Shown in pieces: positions 7,119 through 14,005 of a stretch of 14,005 nucleotides of DNA. Both the position numbers and the translations under genes were made by a program. Source of the DNA: JBKEBX01 sp047974615 (GTDB taxonomy: Bacteria; Bacillota; Clostridia; Lachnospirales; CAMZNU01); NCBI GenBank assembly GCA_047974615.1, contig JBKECM010000138.1, positions 1 to 14,005 of the forward strand, in the 5' to 3' direction. Numbering within the stretch: the first letter of the stretch is position 1; each line of letters starts with the position of its first letter. Under the pieces are notes generated by a model that searched no databases, had not been told where the DNA came from, and saw only the letters and a program-made list of their open reading frames with translations.

Positions 7119-7147
7119 TTGACAAACAATAGGGAGTGATGTACAAT
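7119..7147 (+). promoter_or_regulatory. near-consensus promoter of the HTH regulator/hydrolase operon
   Basis: TTGACA (7119-7124) and TACAAT (7142-7147) are separated by exactly 17 bases: a perfect -35 and a five-of-six -10. It is the best housekeeping promoter in the window. Transcription would begin near 7154, which supports translation from 7186 rather than from the ATG at 7159, as the latter would have almost no leader. The palindrome CAACGTTG (7097-7104) lies 15 bases upstream of the -35, and TTTGCAA (7069-7075) / TTGCAAA (7102-7108) form a wider inverted repeat; either could be a regulator site. Confidence 0.85.
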
Positions 7148-7185
7148 AAAGCATAACAATGAGCAATGTTTTTAGAGGTGTGGGA

Positions 7186-7662
7186 ATGGAAGAAAAATTA
7201 TATACAATAGATGAAGTAGCAAGTATGCTTAAGGTACATCATAAAACAATACGTCGACATATTTCTTCTGGGGTGTTAAAAGCAAACAAGGTTGGTAAGC
7301 AATGGAGAATTTCTGGTCATGAGCTTAGTGTTTTTTTAGAAAGTGAGAATTTTACTTTTGAGAAAAAAGATAATGAAATTAGTTTTAATTTTACAACAAG
7401 GGATTTTATTAAGCATAGTGATTTAAATGTATCTACGGTTATTGATATAAACAATATTGATTTTAATAAATATAATAGAGTTTCAAATTCTTTACTTGCA
7501 GTTATGAATAGTACTGACCCTAAAATGAAAAATTCTACAATAAATATTAAGTATTCAAAAGATAGTGGAAATTTAAAAATTATTATTTGGGGTAATATAG
7601 ATTTTACTAAAGAATTTTTAGATTTTGTTACTATATTTTTAGAAAATAATAATGAGGTATAA
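7186..7662 (+). CDS. HTH regulator with excisionase/MerR-like DNA-binding domain
   Basis: A 158-residue protein. Residues 4-52 form an excisionase-type (HTH_17) winged helix: Y-T-I-D-E-V-A-S-M-L-K-V-H-H-K-T-I-R-R-H-I-S-S-G-V-L, then K-V-G-K-Q-W-R-I-S and E-L-x-x-F-L. The remaining 100 or so residues look like a separate alpha/beta domain (V-S-T-V-I-D-I-N-N-I-D, then L-K-I-I-I-W-G-N-I-D-F) of unknown function, perhaps for effector binding or dimerisation. It is not a phage excisionase: those lack this extra domain and no integrase is nearby. The start at 7186 has GAGGTG 5 bases upstream; an in-frame ATG at 7159 has no suitable site. It is followed after 4 bases by the hydrolase gene, so it probably regulates this operon. 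Confidence 0.85.
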   Translation: MEEKLYTIDEVASMLKVHHKTIRRHISSGVLKANKVGKQWRISGHELSVFLESENFTFEKKDNEISFNFTTRDFIKHSDLNVSTVIDINNIDFNKYNRVSNSLLAVMNSTDPKMKNSTINIKYSKDSGNLKIIIWGNIDFTKEFLDFVTIFLENNNEV

Positions 7663-7666
7663 TATT

Positions 7667-8503
7667 ATGACTGAAGCATTTAAAACAATAGAAGGAAAAG
7701 AAGAAGTTTTAAAAGAATATCAAAGGTTGGCAAAAAGTACAGGTGTTATATATGAAGAAATTAACATTACAACTACATATGGGGTTACATATATTTTAGC
7801 TACAGGTGATAAAAATCTGCCACCACTTATATTACTACATGGTAGTGGAATTAATTCTCTTATGTGGGTTAATGAAATGAATATTTATAAAGAAAAATAT
7901 AGAGTATATGCTATAGATATTATAGGTGAACCAGGTAAAAGTGATGTTAGGCAATTACCTTTACAAACTAATGATTATTCATTGTGGTTAAAAGAAGTTT
8001 TTGAGGAACTTGAAATTATGAAGGCCTCTTTAATAGGTATATCTTTAGGGGCATTTTTAATAACTAAGTTTGCAATAGATAATTTAAATATGGTGGAAAA
8101 ACTAGTATTACTTTGCCCTGCAGGGATAGGCAATCAACATAAATTGTTTTTATTTACATCATTATTTTATATGTTGCAAGGGGAAAGAGGGTTGGACAAA
8201 CTATATAAAAAAATAAATGGAGATGATGATATTCCTCCTGAAATATTGGCATATCAAAAATTAATAGCTAAGCATTTTAACTTTAGACGTGAAGTTATTC
8301 CTTTATTATCCGATTACGACATTTGTAAAATAAATGTACCTATATCCTTATTTGTAGGAGAAAAAGATATTATGCTTAACTCAAAAGAAACAGCACTAAG
8401 GCTTAAAAATTTACTTCCTCATTCAGAAATAAATTATATAGAAGGTGCTGGACACTCTATAGTTACATTTGGTAATGATATTAGAAAGTTTTTGGAAAAA
8501 TAG
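7667..8503 (+). CDS. alpha/beta-fold hydrolase
   Basis: A 278-residue cytoplasmic alpha/beta hydrolase with no signal peptide. The oxyanion-loop motif L-L-H-G-S-G (about residues 56-61) and I-D-I-I-G-E-P-G-K-S-D precede the nucleophile elbow G-I-S-L-G with Ser126. The catalytic acid is probably Asp234 (G-E-K-D) and the base His263 (G-A-G-H-S). A cap region of about 65 residues lies between strand 6 and the acid, as in esterases and C-C bond hydrolases of this fold. The substrate cannot be read from sequence. The start at 7667 is preferred because GAGGT lies 8 bases upstream; an in-frame ATG at 7652 inside the upstream gene lacks one. It forms a two-gene unit with the HTH regulator and ends before a strong terminator. 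Confidence 0.9.
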   Translation: MTEAFKTIEGKEEVLKEYQRLAKSTGVIYEEINITTTYGVTYILATGDKNLPPLILLHGSGINSLMWVNEMNIYKEKYRVYAIDIIGEPGKSDVRQLPLQTNDYSLWLKEVFEELEIMKASLIGISLGAFLITKFAIDNLNMVEKLVLLCPAGIGNQHKLFLFTSLFYMLQGERGLDKLYKKINGDDDIPPEILAYQKLIAKHFNFRREVIPLLSDYDICKINVPISLFVGEKDIMLNSKETALRLKNLLPHSEINYIEGAGHSIVTFGNDIRKFLEK

Positions 8504-8525
8504 AAATATTAAAATACTTTTAAAG

Positions 8526-8563
8526 CTAGTAGAAATACGGTCTTGTCCTACTAGTTTTTTTTT
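8526..8563 (+). terminator. intrinsic terminator of the hydrolase operon
   Basis: CTAGTAG (8526-8532) pairs with CTACTAG (8548-8554) and is followed by nine T residues (8555-8563). The stem is short and the 15-base loop is long, but the T tract is strong. It lies 22 bases past the hydrolase stop. Confidence 0.8.
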
Positions 8564-8571
8564 GTTATAAT
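8543..8571 (+). promoter_or_regulatory. possible promoter of the two-component operon, embedded in the terminator
   Basis: TTGTCC (8543-8548) and TATAAT (8566-8571) are spaced 17 bases apart. The -35 falls in the loop and right arm of the upstream terminator. Transcription would begin near 8578, giving a leader of about 44 bases before the regulator gene. Confidence 0.5.
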
Positions 8572-8621
8572 TATATTAGTAAATTGTTGGAATTAGACAG
8601 TATTTTGTTTAAAGGTGATCT

Positions 8622-10220
8622 ATGGGATATAAAATTTTATTTGTTGATGATGAAGATTTTGTTAGAAAAAGTATAATTAAAAAGGTACCATGGGAAGAAT
8701 TAGGTTTTGAAGTAGTTGATGATGCAGAAAATGGGGAACAAGCTTTAATTAAACTTGAGAACTTAGATGTTGATATATTACTTACTGACATTAAAATGCC
8801 TTTTATGGACGGTATCACACTTGCTAACAAAGTTAAAAGTATTAGAAATAGTATTGAAATTGTACTTTTTTCTGGTTTTAATGAATTTGAATATGCAAAA
8901 GAAGCTATAAATATTGGTGTTGCTGAATATATTTTAAAGCCAATAGACATTGAGGATTTGTCAAAAACATTAAAAAAAATAAAAATTAAGCTTGACAAAA
9001 AATTAGAAGACAAAAGAAATGTAGAATTGTTACGACTTAAATACAATGAGTCATTACCTATATTAAAAGAACATTATTTACACCAACTAGTTAATGGTAA
9101 GTTAAATAGTGAAGAAATATTAAAAGGTATAGAAACTTACAATTTTTCTTTTGGTTATGGTAAAAAGTGGGTTGTATCATCTATAATGATTAAAATACCA
9201 AAGGATACAAAAAGAAATGATTTGATTTCCTTGCATAAGGCGAAGGAACTTATACCAATTTCTGTTTTAGGTCTTATAGATGACACTTTAAATGACTTTT
9301 GTTCATATAGTGCATATGAAAGCACAATAGGTATTAATCTTATATCTGCTATTGATGATATATCTATTACTGATTATGTTAATGTTTTAAATAATTTATG
9401 TAAAGATTGTAAAAAAAACCTTGATATTACTATTACTATTGGAATAGGTGAAGGCGTACTTAGTTTATTCGGACTTTATAAATCCTATGAACAGTCGAAA
9501 GATGCTTTGGGTTACAGAGAAATAATCGGAAACGGTAATGCTATATATATACGTGACGTTGAACCACTTTTTAATATAGAATTAGACTTTGATGAACAAT
9601 TGGAAGGTAAACTTTTATCGGCTATTAAATTTTATGGTGAAAAAGAAATAGAAGAAGTTGTAGAAGAAATTATTAATAAGTTAATTTTGTCAAATATTCA
9701 TACTAGCCAAAGACAAGTTTATATTATTTCCATATTAAATTCCCTTTTACGTACTATGCAAAAATATAATGTATATAGTTTAAAATATAATTTTTTTGAA
9801 CATATTCAAAATCTTAATACTTCAAATGACATTAAACTTTGGCTTTTAGAAATATGCAATCATATAAATAAAAATATTGATACTGAAAGAAATAACAATA
9901 ATCAAAATCTTATTAAAAATGCTAAGCAGTATATAAACGAAAATTTTCAAAATGCTGAATTATCTGTTGATATGGTTTGTAACTATTTACATTTAAGTGA
10001 AGCATATTTTTCAACAATGTTTAAAAAAGAAACAGGTACAAGTTATATAAACTATTTAACGCAACTTAGAATGACAAAGGCACTTGAACTTTTAAATAAA
10101 TCAGATAGTAAAATTCATATTATTGCAACAGAATGTGGATATCAGAGTGCTAACTATTTTAGTTATGCTTTTAAAAAATATTATGGCTATTCGCCAAGTA
10201 AATATAAGGAAGAACACTAA
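8622..10220 (+). CDS. YesN-type response regulator (receiver plus AraC output domain)
   Basis: A 532-residue response regulator. The receiver (about 3-120) has the acidic pair D9-D10, phosphate-accepting Asp56 in L-L-T-D-I-K-M-P, S85 in L-F-S-G-F, and Lys106 in I-L-K-P. A long linker of about 300 residues follows, as in YesN-like regulators. The last 105 or so residues are an AraC/XylS DNA-binding domain with two helix-turn-helices: L-S-V-D-M-V-C-N-Y-L-H-L-S-E-A-Y-F-S-T-M-F-K, and the signature I-A-T-E-C-G-Y-Q-S-A-N-Y-F-S-Y-A-F-K-K-Y-Y-G-Y-S-P-S. AAAGGTGAT precedes the ATG. The kinase gene starts 2 bases after its stop. Such regulators usually activate sugar uptake or hydrolase genes once phosphorylated; its targets here are unknown, with the downstream sugar genes the obvious candidates. 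Confidence 0.95.
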   Translation: MGYKILFVDDEDFVRKSIIKKVPWEELGFEVVDDAENGEQALIKLENLDVDILLTDIKMPFMDGITLANKVKSIRNSIEIVLFSGFNEFEYAKEAINIGVAEYILKPIDIEDLSKTLKKIKIKLDKKLEDKRNVELLRLKYNESLPILKEHYLHQLVNGKLNSEEILKGIETYNFSFGYGKKWVVSSIMIKIPKDTKRNDLISLHKAKELIPISVLGLIDDTLNDFCSYSAYESTIGINLISAIDDISITDYVNVLNNLCKDCKKNLDITITIGIGEGVLSLFGLYKSYEQSKDALGYREIIGNGNAIYIRDVEPLFNIELDFDEQLEGKLLSAIKFYGEKEIEEVVEEIINKLILSNIHTSQRQVYIISILNSLLRTMQKYNVYSLKYNFFEHIQNLNTSNDIKLWLLEICNHINKNIDTERNNNNQNLIKNAKQYINENFQNAELSVDMVCNYLHLSEAYFSTMFKKETGTSYINYLTQLRMTKALELLNKSDSKIHIIATECGYQSANYFSYAFKKYYGYSPSKYKEEH

Positions 10221-10222
10221 AT

Positions 10223-11962
10223 TTGAATAAATTAAATTTTAAAAATGAATTAACAAAAGTTAAGCTTAGAAATGTCATGCTTATTGCATTTACAATTACA
10301 TCTTCTATAGCTTTAATTGTAGTTCTTATTTCTTATAGTAATAGAGTTTCTGGTCAGTTTCTTCAAGAAGTTAAGGGAGAACAAGATATTATTACTCGTC
10401 AAATAAATGGTGAAGTTTCTACTTATGTTAAATCACTTATGAATATTTCTGATACTCTGTGTTATAGTGTACTTTTAGATAGTAGCTTTGATAAAGAAAA
10501 TATTACTGAAAAATTTCAACTTATTTATGATAGTAATAAAAATTTAATTAAAAATATTTCTCTTTTTGATGAAGAAGGAAGTCTTTTAGTCGGTTCGCCT
10601 GCAGTGACTTTAAGTGAAAATGTTATTGTTTCTTCTGAAAAATGGTTTGAAGAATCTTTGATAAAAAGAGATAATATACATATTTCAAATCCACACATAC
10701 AAAAATTATTTGTTGATAGTGAATATAACTATGAATGGGTTATTTCTGTATCAAGAAACGTAACTTTAGAAATTGAGAATAAGGAGGTAAATTGTGTTTT
10801 ACTAGTTGACGTATATTATAGCAGTTTAGATCAAATTTTTAAAAATGCATCTTTAAGAGATAATAGTTATGTATTTCTTATGGATAGCAAAAATAATATT
10901 ATTCAACATCCTAAAATGCAACTCATAAACTCTGGATATATTGATGGTGACTATAACAAATTGTTATTGGATAAGTCGAATATTGTTACGTCAAATACGG
11001 TTGGATATACTGGTTGGAACGTGGTCGGTGTTTCTACAAATAAGCTTTCTATTAATTCTGTTAAAAATAATTTATTTTTTATATCAATGTTAATGTTTTA
11101 TGTTCTTATAATTTTTGTTATAAACTATTTTATTTCCAAAAAAGTTTCAAGTCCTATTGTTGAACTTGAAGATATGGTTAAAGATATTGAGGAAGGTAAC
11201 TTAGATGTAAAGTCATATATTGATGGATTTTATGAAGTTGAACATTTAGGTAATGCTATAGAAAATATGGCTTATAGAATAAAAAAATTAATGAAAGAAA
11301 TTGAAGAAGAACACGAACTTAAAATGATAAGCGAGTTTGAAACGCTTCAATCCCAAATAAACCCTCATTTTTTATATAATACTTTAGAAGTTATAGTATG
11401 GATGATTGAAAATGAGCAACCTAAGGAAGCTTCAAAGGCTGTTATTTCTTTATCAAAGTTTTTTAGAATAAGTTTAAGTAAAGGTAAAAGTATTATTTCT
11501 GTTTCCGACGAGATAGAACATGTTAAAAACTATTTGCTTATACAAAGTCTAAGATATAAAGATAGATTTGTTTTTAATATAAATATGGATAAAGAAACAA
11601 AAAACTTAACAACTATTAAACTAATTTTGCAACCAATAGTTGAAAATGCAATTTATCATGGTCTTGAATATGTTGATGAAGGTGAAATAAATATTTCTTC
11701 TTATATTGAAGAAAATTTTTTATACTTTTTAGTTGAAGATAATGGGCTTGGAATGACAGAAGAAGTTCTTTGTAACCTTAAAAATGGTAATGTAGATAGT
11801 AAGAAGCTAGGTTCTGGTATTGGCATAAAAAATATTGACGAAAGAATTAAAATTTATTTTGGTAAAGAATATGGTATTAATATAGTGTCTGAACTTGATG
11901 TTGGGACAAGAGTATATGTTAAATTACCTATTGTGAATATGGAGGAAACATATGAAAGATAA
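10223..11962 (+). CDS. YesM/LytS-type sensor histidine kinase
   Basis: A 579-residue membrane kinase. One membrane helix lies at about residues 19-40 and a second at about 284-306, enclosing an extracytoplasmic sensor domain of about 240 residues (probably Cache-like). A HAMP linker follows (S-S-P-I-V-E-L-E-D-M-V), then the His_kinase domain with phospho-accepting His382 in Q-I-N-P-H-F-L-Y-N-T-L-E, and the ATPase domain with L-Q-P-I-V-E-N-A-I-Y-H-G (N box), D-N-G-L-G-M and G-S-G-I-G-I-K-N-I. All key motifs are intact. The start is TTG at 10223, preceded by AAGGAAG in the 3' end of the regulator gene; the first in-frame ATG, at 10277, has no ribosome binding site and lies at the edge of the first helix. 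The downstream binding-protein gene overlaps it by 11 bases. Confidence 0.94.
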   Translation: MNKLNFKNELTKVKLRNVMLIAFTITSSIALIVVLISYSNRVSGQFLQEVKGEQDIITRQINGEVSTYVKSLMNISDTLCYSVLLDSSFDKENITEKFQLIYDSNKNLIKNISLFDEEGSLLVGSPAVTLSENVIVSSEKWFEESLIKRDNIHISNPHIQKLFVDSEYNYEWVISVSRNVTLEIENKEVNCVLLVDVYYSSLDQIFKNASLRDNSYVFLMDSKNNIIQHPKMQLINSGYIDGDYNKLLLDKSNIVTSNTVGYTGWNVVGVSTNKLSINSVKNNLFFISMLMFYVLIIFVINYFISKKVSSPIVELEDMVKDIEEGNLDVKSYIDGFYEVEHLGNAIENMAYRIKKLMKEIEEEHELKMISEFETLQSQINPHFLYNTLEVIVWMIENEQPKEASKAVISLSKFFRISLSKGKSIISVSDEIEHVKNYLLIQSLRYKDRFVFNINMDKETKNLTTIKLILQPIVENAIYHGLEYVDEGEINISSYIEENFLYFLVEDNGLGMTEEVLCNLKNGNVDSKKLGSGIGIKNIDERIKIYFGKEYGINIVSELDVGTRVYVKLPIVNMEETYER

Positions 11963-12875
11963 AAAAATTATTTTATTTATATATATCTTTGTAATGTTTA
12001 CTTTATTTTTTGTGTCTTTAACAAATATTCTTATTGATGATAACTATAAAAAAATATATGACATTTCGATTATACTTGATGATGTTGATAGTGATAAATT
12101 TGCTAAACTGAAAATGGGTATAGAAGATAGTTCTATTGACCTTTTCGTTGATATAAATTATATATATTTAGAAAATAGAAATGTTGATGAACAAAAAAAT
12201 GCAATTCAATATGCCTTAGAAAAAGATGTAGATGGTATCGTTATTTTACCCGTTGATGCAGATGAAATTAATGGCTTTTTAAATGAAATATCTATTAATG
12301 TACCTATTATTTCTATAACACAAAATATGGTTAACGAAAAAGTAAGTGGTAGTATAAGTACTGATTTTATTGAACTTGGTAAAAAACTAGGTGGGGAAAT
12401 AATAAAAAATACTGAAACAAAAAATGTTGTTTGCTTTACAGAAAAAGGAAAAAGTGATGCTGGTATATATAAATCTTTAGCTACAGTTCTAGTCAGTCAT
12501 GGTTTTAATAGTGAGTTAGTTTACTATTCCGAGATGGATTTTGAAGATAGAGTAAATGACTTTAGCAAAGAGGCTACGATATTTGTTTCTTTGGATTTTT
12601 ATACGACAAGCAAATTTATTAAGGACTATTTAATCGAAGATGACTTGATTTTTTATGGTTTCGGTTATAAAAATGGTTATATAAACTACTTATATAATAA
12701 AAAAATTGAAGGGTTAATTTTTTATGATGAATATTTAATGGGATATTTAGGAGTGCAAAAATTGACAAATGCTTTAGAAGGAAATATAGTTTATAAAAAT
12801 GAAAATGTGCCAAATTATTTAGTTCTAAAAGATGAAGTAAACAATTACGAAAATATTTTATTTCCTGTGGAATAA
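11952..12875 (+). CDS. membrane-anchored sugar-binding-protein-like sensor component (first of two)
   Basis: A 307-residue protein with an N-terminal membrane helix (about 5-26) and no lipobox cysteine, so it is probably tethered by an uncleaved signal anchor. The rest has the type-I periplasmic binding protein fold (RbsB-like): I-S-I-I-L-D-D-V-D-S-D-K-F, V-D-G-I-V-I-L-P-V-D-A, V-P-I-I-S-I-T, and S-I-S-T-D-F-I-E-L-G-K-K-L-G-G. Residues that bind sugar in RbsB/MglB relatives are mostly not recognisable: the D-R or N-R-E-P after the V-P-I strand is Q-N-M-V, and the usual N-N-D-x-M-A-x-G is replaced by V-S-L-D-F-Y-T-T. It may bind a different ligand or act as a signalling partner. GGAGG precedes the ATG, and it overlaps the kinase gene by 11 bases. 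Confidence 0.85.
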   Translation: MKDKKIILFIYIFVMFTLFFVSLTNILIDDNYKKIYDISIILDDVDSDKFAKLKMGIEDSSIDLFVDINYIYLENRNVDEQKNAIQYALEKDVDGIVILPVDADEINGFLNEISINVPIISITQNMVNEKVSGSISTDFIELGKKLGGEIIKNTETKNVVCFTEKGKSDAGIYKSLATVLVSHGFNSELVYYSEMDFEDRVNDFSKEATIFVSLDFYTTSKFIKDYLIEDDLIFYGFGYKNGYINYLYNKKIEGLIFYDEYLMGYLGVQKLTNALEGNIVYKNENVPNYLVLKDEVNNYENILFPVE

Positions 12876-12883
12876 GGAGGAGT

Positions 12884-13885
12884 ATGAGAAGGTATTTTTA
12901 TTTAATAACTCTTGTTTTTATTGCATTTTTTTCTTTTTTATACTTAAATGATAAAAAAGTTATAGATGATGAGGTTAAAATTGGGGTTTTCGCATATAAA
13001 AAAGCAGATACTTTTATTTCTTTAATAACTGGGGAGATGGAAAAAGAAGTAAAAAGTATTAATGAAACTGGGGAAAAAGTTAAAATTAATATTTCTTATG
13101 GTAAAAACAATCAACTGACACAAAACGATGAGGTCGATAGATTTCTTGCACTTGAATATAATGTGCTATGTGTTAATCTAGTAGATAGGACAAATGCATC
13201 ACTTATTATTGATAAGGCTATAGAAAATGATACTCCTTTAATATTTTTTAATAGGGAGCCTGTTTCTGAAGACTTATACAGAAATAGCAATATTTATTAT
13301 TTAGGTTCAAAGCCAAAGCTTTCTGGTATAATTCAAGGAGAGCTTGTAGTTGAGGCTTATGAAAAAAACAAAAGCTTAATTGATAAAAATAATGATGATA
13401 TCATTAATTATGCTATGATAGAAGGGGAACTTGGACATCAAGATGCTATCTACAGAACAGAATATTCTATAAAAACAATTAATGCTAATGGTATCGAAAC
13501 TAATAAAGTTGTTAGTGGTATAGGAAACTTTGACAGAGATCAAGGCAATGCTTTAATGGAACAATGGTTGATTGAAGGATATGATATTGAACTTGTTATA
13601 TGTAATAACGATGAAATGGCACTTGGAGCTTTAGAAGCTTGTAAAAATTCAAATGTTACAATACCTATTGTTGGAATTGACGGTGTAAGTGAAGCAATCT
13701 CTGAAGTTGAAAAAGGTAATTTACTAGGTACTGTTATATCAGACTATGAGTTGTATGGCGAAACCTTATTTAAAGTTGCTTACGCACTTGGCACAAAAAG
13801 TACAATACCCAGTGATATTGTTGTTGAAGATGGAAAATACATATGGATACCTTGGGAAGGAATATTAAATCCTTTGTATAAATAA
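12884..13885 (+). CDS. membrane-anchored glucose/galactose-binding protein (MglB-like)
   Basis: A 333-residue type-I sugar-binding protein with a membrane helix at about residues 4-21 and no lipobox cysteine. Alignment from memory to E. coli MglB shows the sugar pocket almost fully kept: D42 and F44 (Y-K-K-A-D-T-F; MglB D14, F16), N123 (F-N-R-E-P; N91), H185, D187 and R191 (G-H-Q-D-A-I-Y-R; H152, D154, R158), N241-N242-D243 (around N211) and D266 (G-I-D-G; D236). The ring-stacking Trp183 of MglB is replaced by Phe216, and N256 by Ser. Glucose or galactose is therefore the likely ligand. AAGGAGG lies just before the ATG, 8 bases past the previous stop. It is either the sensing subunit of the kinase or a transporter binding protein; no ABC genes are in the window. 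Confidence 0.92.
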   Translation: MRRYFYLITLVFIAFFSFLYLNDKKVIDDEVKIGVFAYKKADTFISLITGEMEKEVKSINETGEKVKINISYGKNNQLTQNDEVDRFLALEYNVLCVNLVDRTNASLIIDKAIENDTPLIFFNREPVSEDLYRNSNIYYLGSKPKLSGIIQGELVVEAYEKNKSLIDKNNDDIINYAMIEGELGHQDAIYRTEYSIKTINANGIETNKVVSGIGNFDRDQGNALMEQWLIEGYDIELVICNNDEMALGALEACKNSNVTIPIVGIDGVSEAISEVEKGNLLGTVISDYELYGETLFKVAYALGTKSTIPSDIVVEDGKYIWIPWEGILNPLYK

Positions 13886-13888
13886 TGA

Positions 13889-14005
13889 GGGTGCTGAAAA
13901 AGTCAAAAAAGAAAAAAATATTACTAATGACAATGGCACAAAAATAGTGAGATAGCATAAAATCAACGAGGAACGAGTGCTAATTTTATGCTACATGCCA
14001 GATGA
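13889..14005. mobile_element. possible insertion-sequence or MITE end (partial, unresolved)
   Basis: Just after the last stop codon the sequence begins GGGTGCTGAAAAAGTC (13889-13904), which looks like the terminal repeat of clostridial insertion sequences. An 11-bp perfect inverted repeat follows: TAGCATAAAAT (13953-13963) and ATTTTATGCTA (13983-13993), with a 19-base loop containing AACGAG twice. No reading frame with a start signal is seen. The other end lies beyond the window, so the family cannot be settled. The alternative is that the hairpin is the operon's terminator, but no T tract follows it. Confidence 0.35.

Noticed and set aside
7139..7156. A tiny reading frame with GGGAG before an ATG at 7139
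   Set aside because: It ends after five codons and lies inside the promoter, upstream of the expected transcription start.
7186..7662. A phage or integrative-element excisionase
   Set aside because: The DNA-binding domain is excisionase-like, but the protein has an additional 100-residue domain, sits in an operon with a hydrolase, and no integrase or attachment site is visible.
8609..9046. A minus-strand reading frame of about 145 codons opposite the receiver domain
   Set aside because: It is serine/leucine-rich, lies antisense to a well-supported response regulator, and has no ribosome binding site or family resemblance.
1..14005. CRISPR arrays, tRNA or rRNA genes, toxin-antitoxin or phage-defence genes
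   Set aside because: I saw no regularly spaced repeats, no cloverleaf or CCA ends, and no defence-type protein families in any frame.

Overview
The window is very AT-rich, with A/T-biased codons, strong AGGAGG-type ribosome binding sites, tight same-strand operons, YesN/YesM-type two-component genes and a membrane-anchored glycoside hydrolase family 3 (GH3) enzyme. Together these point to an anaerobic low-GC Firmicute of the class Clostridia, probably close to Lachnospiraceae or another plant-glycan-using gut or rumen lineage. This placement is an inference; there is no rRNA or tRNA gene in the window.

Layout. (1) Bases 1-191 are the end of an IS66-family insertion sequence: the 5' part of a tnpA-like accessory gene on the minus strand, an SD-masking hairpin and a terminus beginning GTAAGCG. 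(2) Bases 212-1129 hold a minus-strand YitT-family membrane protein with its own terminator. (3) After an AT-rich divergent spacer come a plus-strand TauE/SafE-type anion permease and a LysR-type regulator, probably a transport/regulation pair. (4) A strong hairpin terminator lies inside a roughly 170-bp palindromic, MITE-like unit (3347-3515). (5) A two-gene unit follows: a 1001-residue GH3 glycosidase with permuted domain order and a membrane segment at each end, overlapping a small four-helix membrane protein. (6) After a clear terminator, a near-consensus promoter drives an excisionase-type HTH regulator and an alpha/beta hydrolase. (7) A four-gene operon closes the window: a YesN-type response regulator (receiver plus AraC output), a YesM-type histidine kinase and two membrane-anchored sugar-binding proteins. 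The second of these carries nearly the whole glucose/galactose pocket of MglB. (8) Right after the last stop codon, the sequence (13889-14005) looks like the end of another mobile or palindromic element.

How the genes may work together. The GH3 enzyme would hydrolyse oligosaccharides at the outer face of the membrane. The four-gene operon looks like an extracytoplasmic sugar sensor: tethered binding proteins report ligand to the kinase, and the AraC-type regulator switches on uptake or hydrolase genes. This resembles the clostridial XylFII-LytS-YesN xylose sensor, but with an MglB-type pocket and two binding proteins instead of one. The link between the GH3 product and the sensor ligand is inference. 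The most interesting points are the permuted, doubly anchored GH3 with its small membrane partner, the two-binding-protein sensory operon, and the palindromic unit at 3347-3515.
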